Program-made: the position numbers and the translations under genes | DNA from: Oxalobacteraceae bacterium UBA7693 | GTDB taxonomy: Bacteria; Pseudomonadota; Gammaproteobacteria; Burkholderiales; Burkholderiaceae_D | DNA length: 12,405 nucleotides | NCBI GenBank assembly: GCA_002482715.1 | Contig: DLGN01000137.1 | Location: 2,042-14,446, forward strand | Reading direction: 5' to 3' | In this document: positions 1 to 7,270 of the stretch, piece after piece | How positions within the stretch are numbered: position 1 is the stretch's first letter | Layout of the letters: each line of letters starts with the position of its first letter | The notes under the pieces: generated by a model | The model's database searches: none | Seen by the model: only the letters and a program-made list of their open reading frames with translations | What the model was told of the DNA's origin: nothing

Positions 1-1062
1 GAGAAGCCGACAACTTCAGAGAGCCCTGAAGAGCTAGCGATCAAACAACGCCGTGCGCTACTGCACCAGCAACAAGCGAGTTTGATGCAGTCAGAACGCC
101 AATTTGCTCAGGCTACGCAAGAATTCAAACATTTGACGGACATCGTTCATGCTCAACCATCGTTGGCCAGAGAATCTGCGACCAAATTAGTACAGGGCAT
201 GCTAGAAGGAATTTTGAACGAAGAAGAATCGGCGATACGCTTGCTATCAGAAAAGGCCGGTGAGAAAACCGCTCTGCATAGCGTGAATGTAACATTAATT
301 TCACTGCTGTTAGGTAAAGTGCTAGAACTGTCTAAAGAGGACATGTTGGAATTGGGCATTGGTGCATTGCTGCACGATGTCGGTAAGATGGAGCTGCCAG
401 ATCGTTTGCGTTGGTTAGATGAACAAAGTAGCCCAGCTGAGCGTCAGCTTTACCAAAGTCATGTTGCGCACGGAGTCAACATTGCACGCAAATTACAACT
501 ATCACCGAATGCCTCGCTGTTAATCGCCCAGCATCATGAATTCGCCGATGGTAGCGGTTATCCCGGACATATTTCAGGTGAAAAAATGACGGTCTTAAGC
601 CGTATCATTTCTTTAGTCAATCGCTTCGATAATTTATGTAATCCAAGTAATGTCGCCCATGCAATCACACCGCATGAAGCCTTGTCGCAGTTATTTACGA
701 AGAGTAAATCGCAATCGGATACCCAGACTCTGACGGCCTTTATTAAGATGATGGGCATTTATCCTCCAGGCTCGGTCGTTCAATTAAGTGACGAACGCTA
801 TGCCTTGGTGGTCTCAGTTAATTCGGCACGTCCAATCAAACCAAAAGTGATTATTCACGACCCCGCGATTCCGCGCGAAGATGCTTTAGTGATTAATCTG
901 GAACATGAAACCCAAATTGGCATCCGTCGTAGTTTGAAACCTGTACAGTTACCGAAAGCAGCCTACGATTATTTGTCGCCCAGAAAGCGTCTGTGTTACT
1001 TTTTTGAGCGAGCTACCGATCCACTATCGCTTGCAAGTCACATGAAAGGACCATTGCCATGA
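1..1062 (+). CDS. HD-GYP domain c-di-GMP phosphodiesterase-like protein, 5' partial
   Basis: The frame is open from the first base, so the true start lies upstream; 353 residues are visible. TTG/ATG codons at 82 and 85 have no Shine-Dalgarno and sit inside a charged helical linker, so they are not the start. The HD-GYP domain spans roughly visible residues 85-230: the HD pair with HDVGK at bases 373-387, a later SHVAHG histidine, QHHE at 529-540 and the GYP signature at 556-564. HD-GYP proteins usually hydrolyse c-di-GMP to pGpG or GMP with a two- or three-metal site in the cytoplasm. By my alignment the late metal-binding Asp of the usual 'aDvyDA' motif is Asn here (VNRFDN, codon 619-621), so activity is uncertain. 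The missing N-terminus may hold a DUF3391-type region, as in related proteins; this is inference. The stop overlaps the next gene by 4 bp, implying one operon and coupled translation. Confidence 0.93.
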   Translation, partial: EKPTTSESPEELAIKQRRALLHQQQASLMQSERQFAQATQEFKHLTDIVHAQPSLARESATKLVQGMLEGILNEEESAIRLLSEKAGEKTALHSVNVTLISLLLGKVLELSKEDMLELGIGALLHDVGKMELPDRLRWLDEQSSPAERQLYQSHVAHGVNIARKLQLSPNASLLIAQHHEFADGSGYPGHISGEKMTVLSRIISLVNRFDNLCNPSNVAHAITPHEALSQLFTKSKSQSDTQTLTAFIKMMGIYPPGSVVQLSDERYALVVSVNSARPIKPKVIIHDPAIPREDALVINLEHETQIGIRRSLKPVQLPKAAYDYLSPRKRLCYFFERATDPLSLASHMKGPLP

Positions 1063-3515
1063 TACAGCGCCAATGGGAAGCCTTGATTGAGGGAATGATA
1101 GAAGGTGTGCTGCTAGTTGATCCTTTGCAGTTGCATATTATTGCGGCGAATCGTTCAGCGCATAAGTTATTGGGCGCGCCGGCAGCGAGCCTGATTGGTG
1201 CACCAGTAGTGGATCTGGCATCTTCTCCTGAAGATATGTTTTTTTGGGAAGACGTGGCTGCTGGTTTGTCGAATAATATTTACTCTGAAACTTTGCTAAA
1301 GCGTTCTGACGATAGCATCGTGCATGTCGTCAGACGTGTGAGTTTGGTGCATCTCGATATGGAAACGGCGCTCTATGTGGTGGCCATTCGCGATCATACC
1401 GATCAACGTCACGTTGAGACTGAACTTGAAAAACTGATCGCTGAATTACGTGCGACACTGGAATCGACTGCCGATGGAATCTTGGTGACCGACTTAGATG
1501 GCGGGATACGTAGCTATAACCACTTGTTCGCGAAGTTGTGGAATTTACCCGAAGAGTTATTGACGCAAAGAGAAGATGCGGCCATTTATTCTTGGATGGA
1601 TCAATGTATTGTTGATGCTAGTCATTACAATGAACGTTTGGCGATTATCCGTCGTTCGCCCTTGTTAGAGTCCAACGATATTTTGGTACTGCATTCTGGC
1701 AAAGTGCTTGAACGTGTGACGTTGCCACAATATGCGCGCGGTCGGCCGATAGGACGTGTTTACTCATTCCGCGATATTTCGCAAAGATTGGCAGATCATG
1801 CGCGTATCCAACTGGCGTCAAAAGTTTTTGAGGCCAGCACCGATGCCATCTTCATCACCGATCAAGAACAAAAAATCATTACAACGAATCCAGGATTCGA
1901 ACGCTTAACCCAATTTACTGAATCTGACATGAAGGGCTTGAGCATAGAACAGTTTTTGCTCAATCAAGGAAACACGGAGTTAATTAAAACTTTGCAACGT
2001 GAACTTGACCTACAGGGTTTTTGGGAAGGAGAAATCTGGAATCGACGTAAAGATGGCCATGCATATTTATGTATGATTTCCTTGGTGCGGGTGCAAGATG
2101 ACGATGGAAAAATCTTACATACCATCGGTTTTTTCAAAGATAGAACCGAGAGCTACAACGCCAAACAAAAGATAGAAGAGCTGGCATTTTCTGATGCCTT
2201 GACGGGCTTGCCTAACCGACTGTTGTTGGAAGAGCGCATCAACCAATCGATTACCCATGCCAGCCGTTCTAATGGTGAATTCGCTTTACTGTTTTTAGAC
2301 CTCGATAACTTCAAGCAAATCAATGATTCCTTAGGACATCCATTCGGTGATCGTGTCTTGATTGAAGTTACTGAACGTCTAAAGAATTGTTTGCGTCAAG
2401 TGGATACGGCGGCCCGACTTGGTGGTGATGAGTTTGTCCTTTTGCTGCATCAAGCAAATGCCAGCGGCGCAGAGATTTGCGCGCGTAGAGTACTCGCTGA
2501 TTTAGCCGCGCCATTTAGTTTGGATGGAATTCAATTCAGCGTTACTTGCAGTATTGGGATTGCTTTGTATCCTGCAGATGGTAGCAAAATTGAAGATTTG
2601 ATTAAGAACGCCGATAGCGCGATGTATCACGTGAAAGAGCGCGGACGTTCTGATTTCCGTTTTTATCAGCGCCAAATGAACATAGGCTTGTTGTCGCGTA
2701 TGAAGATTGATCACGCGATGCGACAGGCTTTGGAGCATCAAGAGTTTCGTTTGCATTACCAACCTTTACTTTGTTTGGAAACGAATCAAGTATTTGGTGC
2801 GGAAGCTTTGATCCGATGGTATGACAAAGATATGGGAGAAGTCAGTCCAGCGAAATTTATTCCGATAGCGGAAGAAAGTGGTTTGATTGTTGCTATTGGA
2901 AACTGGGTTATTCATACCGCAATCGCGCAAGCAGCTGCATGGAATAAAGATGGGCGGCATCTGAGTATTTCTGTGAATGTCTCTGCGCTACAGTTTCAAC
3001 AGGCAAATTTTGTTGATAACCTTGCCAATGCACTGGACGATGCACATCTTGATCCAAGTTGTATCGCTTTGGAATTGACGGAGTCGATTTTGATTCGCGA
3101 TGTTGAAGAAACCTTGAAGAAGCTTAACGCCATCGCCAAACTAGGCGTTAAGATGTCGATCGATGACTTTGGTACTGGCTATTCCAGTCTGAGTTATTTA
3201 AAGCGTTTCCCTATCAATAAATTGAAGATTGATCGTTCGTTCGTCATGAACCTGACAAAAGACGAAAGCGATATTGCCATAGTGACGGCAATTATCAGTT
3301 TGGCACATGCCTTAAAACTGAAAGTGATTGCGGAAGGGGTGGAAACGCAAGAACAAAAAGATTTGTTATGCGCACTCAATTGCAATGAAATTCAGGGATT
3401 TCTGATTGCCAAAGCGCTCAATCCGCATGATTTTGAGGCTAGATTTTTGCAACGGGATACTGCGTTAGAGCAGTTAGAGCAATCGGTTTCTAGCAAACAA
3501 CAAGTGACTAAATAA
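1059..3515 (+). CDS. PAS-PAS-PAS-GGDEF-EAL dual-domain c-di-GMP enzyme
   Basis: This 818-residue protein lacks membrane segments or a signal peptide and is probably cytoplasmic. Three PAS-like sensor domains come first (about 1-120, 125-245, 250-365), then GGDEF (about 375-535) and EAL (about 545-795). The diguanylate cyclase site is intact (GGDEF at 455-459). An RxxD inhibitory I-site (RQVD, 446-449) precedes it by the usual five residues, suggesting product inhibition. The phosphodiesterase domain keeps its key motifs: EAL 582-584, NVS, ELTES, DDFGTG, KID, AEGVET and QG. Both making and degrading c-di-GMP is therefore possible; which dominates cannot be told from sequence. The PAS ligands are unknown, as I see no obvious haem or flavin signature. 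The ATG overlaps the upstream HD-GYP stop (ATGA), and GAAAGGA at 1044-1050 is a good ribosome site. The C-terminus lies in a 12-bp tandem repeat. Confidence 0.96.
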   Translation: MIQRQWEALIEGMIEGVLLVDPLQLHIIAANRSAHKLLGAPAASLIGAPVVDLASSPEDMFFWEDVAAGLSNNIYSETLLKRSDDSIVHVVRRVSLVHLDMETALYVVAIRDHTDQRHVETELEKLIAELRATLESTADGILVTDLDGGIRSYNHLFAKLWNLPEELLTQREDAAIYSWMDQCIVDASHYNERLAIIRRSPLLESNDILVLHSGKVLERVTLPQYARGRPIGRVYSFRDISQRLADHARIQLASKVFEASTDAIFITDQEQKIITTNPGFERLTQFTESDMKGLSIEQFLLNQGNTELIKTLQRELDLQGFWEGEIWNRRKDGHAYLCMISLVRVQDDDGKILHTIGFFKDRTESYNAKQKIEELAFSDALTGLPNRLLLEERINQSITHASRSNGEFALLFLDLDNFKQINDSLGHPFGDRVLIEVTERLKNCLRQVDTAARLGGDEFVLLLHQANASGAEICARRVLADLAAPFSLDGIQFSVTCSIGIALYPADGSKIEDLIKNADSAMYHVKERGRSDFRFYQRQMNIGLLSRMKIDHAMRQALEHQEFRLHYQPLLCLETNQVFGAEALIRWYDKDMGEVSPAKFIPIAEESGLIVAIGNWVIHTAIAQAAAWNKDGRHLSISVNVSALQFQQANFVDNLANALDDAHLDPSCIALELTESILIRDVEETLKKLNAIAKLGVKMSIDDFGTGYSSLSYLKRFPINKLKIDRSFVMNLTKDESDIAIVTAIISLAHALKLKVIAEGVETQEQKDLLCALNCNEIQGFLIAKALNPHDFEARFLQRDTALEQLEQSVSSKQQVTK

Positions 3516-3562
3516 GTGACTATCTAAGTAACTATCTAAGTAACTATCTAAGTAACTGCAAT
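3503..3562 (+). repeat. 12-bp tandem repeat spanning the stop codon of the GGDEF-EAL gene
   Basis: Five consecutive 12-bp units run from 3503: agtgactaaata, agtgactatcta, agtaactatcta, agtaactatcta and a diverged agtaactgcaat. The period is a multiple of three and each of the first four units contains an in-frame TAA (3513-3515, 3525-3527, 3537-3539, 3549-3551). The first unit is the real end of the gene (Val-Thr-Lys-stop), and later units read Val-Thr-Ile-stop. Expansion or contraction would leave the protein unchanged. It looks like slippage duplication of the gene end. Confidence 0.9.
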
Positions 3563-3623
3563 AGATCACCAGTGCGAGTTCATATGGCGTTGTTTTGTCA
3601 GACAGAATTTGTGATGTAATCTG

Positions 3624-3652
3624 GTGAAAAGATATTTTTTATTGCCTATAAC
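3624..3652 (+). promoter_or_regulatory. Probable sigma-70 promoter for the DUF945 gene
   Basis: A TATAAC box at 3647-3652 (one mismatch to consensus) follows a weak -35-like GTGAAA at 3624-3629 with a 17-bp spacer. Transcription would begin near 3659, inside the left arm of the adjacent inverted repeat, giving a leader of about 80 nt. An alternative with TTGTCA at 3595-3600 has a poor -10 box. Prediction by eye only. Confidence 0.4.
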
Positions 3653-3655
3653 ATC

Positions 3656-3683
3656 ATAGTGTAGCTATTTGTCGTTACACTAT
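3656..3683. repeat. Inverted repeat near the predicted transcription start of the DUF945 gene
   Basis: Perfect 8-bp arms ATAGTGTA (3656-3663) and TACACTAT (3676-3683) flank a 12-base spacer. No T-run follows, so it is not a standard intrinsic terminator for the upstream operon. Its location at the predicted start site suits an operator or a hairpin at the 5' end of the mRNA; which one is unknown. Confidence 0.55.
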
Positions 3684-3739
3684 CGCCTTTCTATTTCATC
3701 TTTTATCGGATTGTTTATTTTAATTAAGGATTACTTCGC

Positions 3740-5248
3740 ATGAAAAAAAGTTCAATTGCGCTTGCGGTCGTTGCTGCTTTAGCGGTTGCTTACCCTGCTG
3801 CCTCATGGATGTCGGGCAAACGTTTGGAAACCAAGCTGTCACAGACAGATAAAAAAGATGTGCTGTTTGCTAATTTTAAGATTGTGAAGCAAACCTATAC
3901 CCGCGGGATTTTTTCATCGAAACAAGAAAGCACGATTGAGTTTGATATTGCTGGCATGTCACCTGCCGCGAGCCCTATGAGCTTGCAAGATCAGGCCGGA
4001 CAAGATCCACAAAACCCGCAAGATGCAACGGATGCGGTGGATGCCGATCCTCATCAGCCTGAGATGCCAAAGATACTTAAGCCAGTGCAGTTTCAGGTTG
4101 TGAACAATATCCAGCATGGTCCTGTTCCTGGTATTTTGGGTATTGCTGCCGGCAAGATAGAAACAGAGTTTGTACTCGATGCGACAACCAAAGAAGAAAT
4201 TAAACGGGTTTTTGGCGATAAGAAATTTATCGAGATTCGTACCGTTTTAAATTATGGCGGTGGCGGTAAATTAACGATTAGCAGTCCAGCGGTCAACACG
4301 ACAGTCGGCATGAATCAAGACAAGTTGGATTGGAAGGGCGCAAAGTTGGAAATTGATTTTGATGCGGCCTATAAAAAATTGAAGTTCGATTTGCATTCGG
4401 CTGGCTTAGATGTGCTGGTGGCAAAAGGTGCGACTTCAGTGAAGGTTGGCGAGATCAAAATGCAAGGTGATGCAGAGCGCGCCTATCCAGACGGTTTCTT
4501 GTATCTCGGCACTTCTAAGGCTAGCATTGCTTCCATGAGTTTTTCCAATGCGCAAGCAGCGAATAAAGGCTTCAGTGTTAAAGAAATTAGCTTGGAAAGT
4601 ACAACGACTTCCAAGAACGATTTGATTGATTCTGCTTTGAAATTCGGTATGGCGAATATCACGATGAATGATACGCCAATCGGCAATTTCCACTACGACT
4701 ATTCATTGAAGCGTTTGCATGGACCAAGTGCTAATCAGCTCTTCGTTGAATTGTCGACGATTGATCAATACAAAAATAATCCTGAGAAAATGCTAGAAAT
4801 GCAGCAGAAGTGGAAGCAATACGGTATTGAAATTTTAAAACACAATCCAGAAATCTCACTCGATCGTTTAAGTTTGACAGGTAAGAGTGGCGAATTGAAA
4901 GCGTCTGGAAAATTCCAGTTCAAGGACGTTGCTGCGGTAGACTTTGAAACGCCGATATTGCTGTTATCTAAAATTGAAAGCATGGGTGAAGTGAGTTTGG
5001 CCGATGCGATGATCGATGAATTAATTGATGGCACACAAACCGATCCAGACGCACGTGGCATGATGCGTAGCCAATTTTACGCGCAGATTGAAGGCTTTGA
5101 AAAGCAAGGCTATGTTAAGCGTGAAGGCAAAACCTTGACTTCTAAAGTGAGTTGGAAGAATGGTCAGTTAATGGTGAATGGCAAAGTATTTCCACCTAAA
5201 CCAGAGATCGATCCAGCAGCAGAAGCTGCTGCGATGGAAATGAAATAG
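3740..5248 (+). CDS. DUF945 (YdgA-like) family envelope protein
   Basis: The 502-residue product resembles the DUF945/YdgA family of proteobacteria in length and in motifs. It has an N-terminal hydrophobic segment at 5-22 after MKKS (signal peptide or uncleaved anchor), a WMSGKRLE-type stretch just after it, YTRGIFSS at 53-60, the family-typical HGP at 126-128, and a C-terminal segment with a NGQLMVNGK motif. The rest looks like repeated beta-rich stretches, as expected for a periplasmic or membrane-anchored protein. The molecular function of the family is not established, so I assign none. Residues about 74-111 form an Asp/Gln/Pro-rich, probably disordered insert. The start is fixed by AAGGA at 3726-3730, nine bases before the ATG. 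It is probably transcribed alone, from a promoter just upstream to the strong terminator at 5276-5320. Confidence 0.88.
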   Translation: MKKSSIALAVVAALAVAYPAASWMSGKRLETKLSQTDKKDVLFANFKIVKQTYTRGIFSSKQESTIEFDIAGMSPAASPMSLQDQAGQDPQNPQDATDAVDADPHQPEMPKILKPVQFQVVNNIQHGPVPGILGIAAGKIETEFVLDATTKEEIKRVFGDKKFIEIRTVLNYGGGGKLTISSPAVNTTVGMNQDKLDWKGAKLEIDFDAAYKKLKFDLHSAGLDVLVAKGATSVKVGEIKMQGDAERAYPDGFLYLGTSKASIASMSFSNAQAANKGFSVKEISLESTTTSKNDLIDSALKFGMANITMNDTPIGNFHYDYSLKRLHGPSANQLFVELSTIDQYKNNPEKMLEMQQKWKQYGIEILKHNPEISLDRLSLTGKSGELKASGKFQFKDVAAVDFETPILLLSKIESMGEVSLADAMIDELIDGTQTDPDARGMMRSQFYAQIEGFEKQGYVKREGKTLTSKVSWKNGQLMVNGKVFPPKPEIDPAAEAAAMEMK

Positions 5249-5275
5249 CCAACGATAGAAACGTGCTGTTGAAGT

Positions 5276-5320
5276 AAAAAAGAGCTGGGGTCAAATGAAT
5301 GACCCCAGCTCTTTTTTTTT
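5276..5320. terminator. Bidirectional Rho-independent terminator
   Basis: A perfect 13-bp stem joins AGAGCTGGGGTCA (5281-5293) to TGACCCCAGCTCT (5300-5312) around a 6-base loop. Nine T (5312-5320) follow on the plus strand, and the A-run at 5276-5281 gives a U-run on the minus strand. It lies between the convergent DUF945 and peptide-transporter genes and should stop transcription from both sides. Confidence 0.95.
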
Positions 5321-5322
5321 GT

Positions 5323-5361
5323 ATCCCGCAATTGCCAATGAACGATAGCTATTTGCGGGAT
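5323..5361. repeat. Second stem-loop next to the terminator
   Basis: Arms ATCCCGCAA (5323-5331) and TTGCGGGAT (5353-5361) are perfectly complementary over 9 bp with a 21-base loop. The loop ends in the palindrome ATAGCTAT (5345-5352). It lies in the 3' untranslated region of the peptide-transporter transcript, before the terminator. It lacks its own T-run, so it may protect the mRNA 3' end or bind a protein. Confidence 0.6.
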
Positions 5362-5393
5362 TTGATTGCTTACTGTCTGATATCAGATGCAGA

Positions 5394-6902
5394 TTATTTC
5401 ACGCCGTGCATTAATTTCTGCATTAACGGTGCGATCAGGAACAACACAACGCCTGCGCCTAACAGCGAGTAGAAGCCGAAGGTATAGCCGCTTAATGCAG
5501 ACGCCACAGACATTCCGCTATCACCACTGACGTGACTGGCGAAAATTCCTGATAAGTTGTTGCCGATACCAGTTGATAAGAACCAGCCACCCATACCTAA
5601 ACCTACTAAGCGTACTGGCGCCAATTTTGTCACCATCGATAAACCGATTGGTGATAAGCACAATTCGCCGATGGATTGGATGACATAGACCATGAACAAA
5701 GTCCAGAATGGGATTTTGCTATTGTCGTCGACCAAGAATGTCAACGCATACATTAACAAACCAAATGCCAAGGCATTACCGATCAAACCGAGACCGAATT
5801 TACGTGGAATCGATGGATTCAAATTACGACGTCCCAACATCACCCAGATTGCAGCAACGATAGGGGCGAAACCGATAATCGCTAAGGAGTTGACACTTTG
5901 GAACCATGCTGTTGGAAACACGAAGCCACCTAAATCACGATCAACGATGCTTTCCGCAAGGAAGGTAAAGGAACTACCGGCTTGCTCAAAGAACATCCAG
6001 AACAAGATATTGAAAGTAAAGATCAATAACATCGCGATCACTTTGTCGCGAGCTACGTTACCGTTGCGAATACCTTCTACCAACAACATTACTGCCAGGC
6101 CGATGAACAACACTGTCAAAATACCTTGCAATTTCGCTGCGCCCATTGACAGCAAGAAGTAAGCGACTGGGATGACACACAAGCCACCAATCGCGACATA
6201 AATCACGCGGGACATGCTTTCCGTACCTTCAGCAGGTGCGCCTATGCCTTTCAAAGTGCGACGACCAATGGCGAACCAGACTAAACTCAATAACATACCG
6301 ATACCAGCGGCGATGAAGACAATCTTATACGCTGGGGTGTCGCCAGTACTGAACACTTTTTGCGCTAGGAACTGGGTAAAAATCGGTGCTAAGAAACCAC
6401 CAACGTTGATACCCATGTAGAAAATAGTGAAACCGGAATCGCGACGCGTATCAGCGATGCTGTACAACTTACCAACCATCGTCGAGATATTTGGTTTGAA
6501 CAAGCCGTTACCGATAATAATCGTGGCCAAGCCCAGTTTGAAGATCTCTTCATTTGGAATGGAGATCATAAACAGACCCGCAGCCATGAAGACCGCACCA
6601 ATCAAAATCGAACGTTGATAACCAATCACACGGTCTGCAACGTAGCCGCCAAACAAAGCCGCTGCGTACACCAGCGCCAGATAAGAGCCATAAGTCAAAT
6701 TTGCTGCTGCCTGACCAGAACCATCGCCTTTATAAAACTGTTCGACGATGTAGAGCACCAAAGCCCAGCGAATACCGTAGAACGCAAAGCGCTCCCAGAA
6801 TTCGGACATGAATAACATCCAAAGTGGAGCAGGATGCCCCATGATTTGCTTAAACTCTGGAATTGGGGTCTCTTGACCCGGTGTGATTGCAGCACCGCTC
6901 AT
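5394..6902 (-). CDS. POT/PTR2 family proton-coupled di-/tripeptide transporter
   Basis: A 502-residue polytopic inner-membrane protein of the major facilitator superfamily, proton-dependent oligopeptide transporter branch; it should import di- and tripeptides with protons. Hallmarks are the ExxER motif (E34, E37, R38) followed by Y42 and R45 in the first helix, GNGLFKPN at 131-138 with the conserved lysine K137, the PTR2-type FYMGINVGG at 161-169, FFEQAGSS near 304-311, and the conserved glutamate E413 in GELCLSPIGLS. Length and helix pattern are normal and no key residue is missing. A strong AGGAG site (bases 6911-6915 read on the minus strand), eight bases before the ATG, fixes the start. 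It appears monocistronic: its own promoter lies upstream and a strong terminator downstream. Exact substrate range (peptides or related compounds) cannot be read from sequence. Confidence 0.95.
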   Translation of the reverse strand: MSGAAITPGQETPIPEFKQIMGHPAPLWMLFMSEFWERFAFYGIRWALVLYIVEQFYKGDGSGQAAANLTYGSYLALVYAAALFGGYVADRVIGYQRSILIGAVFMAAGLFMISIPNEEIFKLGLATIIIGNGLFKPNISTMVGKLYSIADTRRDSGFTIFYMGINVGGFLAPIFTQFLAQKVFSTGDTPAYKIVFIAAGIGMLLSLVWFAIGRRTLKGIGAPAEGTESMSRVIYVAIGGLCVIPVAYFLLSMGAAKLQGILTVLFIGLAVMLLVEGIRNGNVARDKVIAMLLIFTFNILFWMFFEQAGSSFTFLAESIVDRDLGGFVFPTAWFQSVNSLAIIGFAPIVAAIWVMLGRRNLNPSIPRKFGLGLIGNALAFGLLMYALTFLVDDNSKIPFWTLFMVYVIQSIGELCLSPIGLSMVTKLAPVRLVGLGMGGWFLSTGIGNNLSGIFASHVSGDSGMSVASALSGYTFGFYSLLGAGVVLFLIAPLMQKLMHGVK

Positions 6903-7270
6903 GCAATTTTCTCCTGTTTATATTTTGTAAAACGCTTGTTGAAATTATAAAAAGCTCAGATTTCCGTTGTGTTGTCTTAATTTTCCCATTGGTAGACAAG
7001 TTCAGCTGTACTAATGGTTTGCAAAAAATACAGAGATTTTCAACGACGGTGCATTCTAAACTAGAAATGCGGGCTGTGAGACCAATTTGTCGTATGCGGA
7101 AGGGGAAGATTTGTTGCGCATTGCCGCAATTAGTTCGCAGCAAGAAAGCTATCGACAAGTCGAAAATCTTGTGCAATTGCTAGTGTGAAGAAATGAGTTC
7201 GAACTACATGACCGAAGATCGCTGTTCAGAATGGCGTCCGATCAAAGTTAAATTGGCTTGGGATAGCGAT
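6903..7270. other. Intergenic region upstream of the peptide transporter gene
   Basis: This 368-bp gap lies between two minus-strand genes. The part near 6903-6973 holds the transporter's ribosome site and probable promoter. The remainder has no convincing gene: short frames on both strands lack good starts or ribosome sites. I see no T-tailed hairpin that would end the operon above it. Minor symmetries are TCGAC-AA-GTCGA at 7152-7163, TTGCG/CGCAA at 7114-7129 and the perfect palindrome AGTTCGAACT at 7196-7205. One stop-free frame at 7060-7185 reads protein-like but has no ATG, so a decayed gene remnant is possible but unproven. Confidence 0.6.
6944..6973 (-). promoter_or_regulatory. Probable promoter of the peptide transporter gene
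   Basis: On the minus strand a perfect TATAAT occupies bases 6949-6944. The best -35-like hexamer, AACACA at 6973-6968, is weak and 18 bp away, so an activator may help. Transcription would start near 6937, leaving a leader of about 35 nt with the AGGAG ribosome site. Confidence 0.45.

Noticed and set aside
82..84. TTG (or ATG at 85) as the start of the HD-GYP gene
   Set aside because: The frame is open to base 1, no ribosome site precedes either codon, and the upstream residues continue a helical linker; the gene is cut by the window edge.
5692..6815. Several plus-strand ORFs inside the transporter gene
   Set aside because: They are antisense frames of a clearly coding, well-conserved POT gene, with no ribosome sites or recognisable domains.
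6850..7176. 108-codon minus-strand ORF overlapping the start of the peptide transporter
   Set aside because: It covers the transporter's promoter, ribosome site and first codons in another frame and has no protein-like features.
6887..7183. 98-codon plus-strand ORF across the transporter promoter
   Set aside because: It begins inside the ribosome site region of the minus-strand transporter gene, has odd residue composition rich in Cys, Lys and Ile, and resembles no family.
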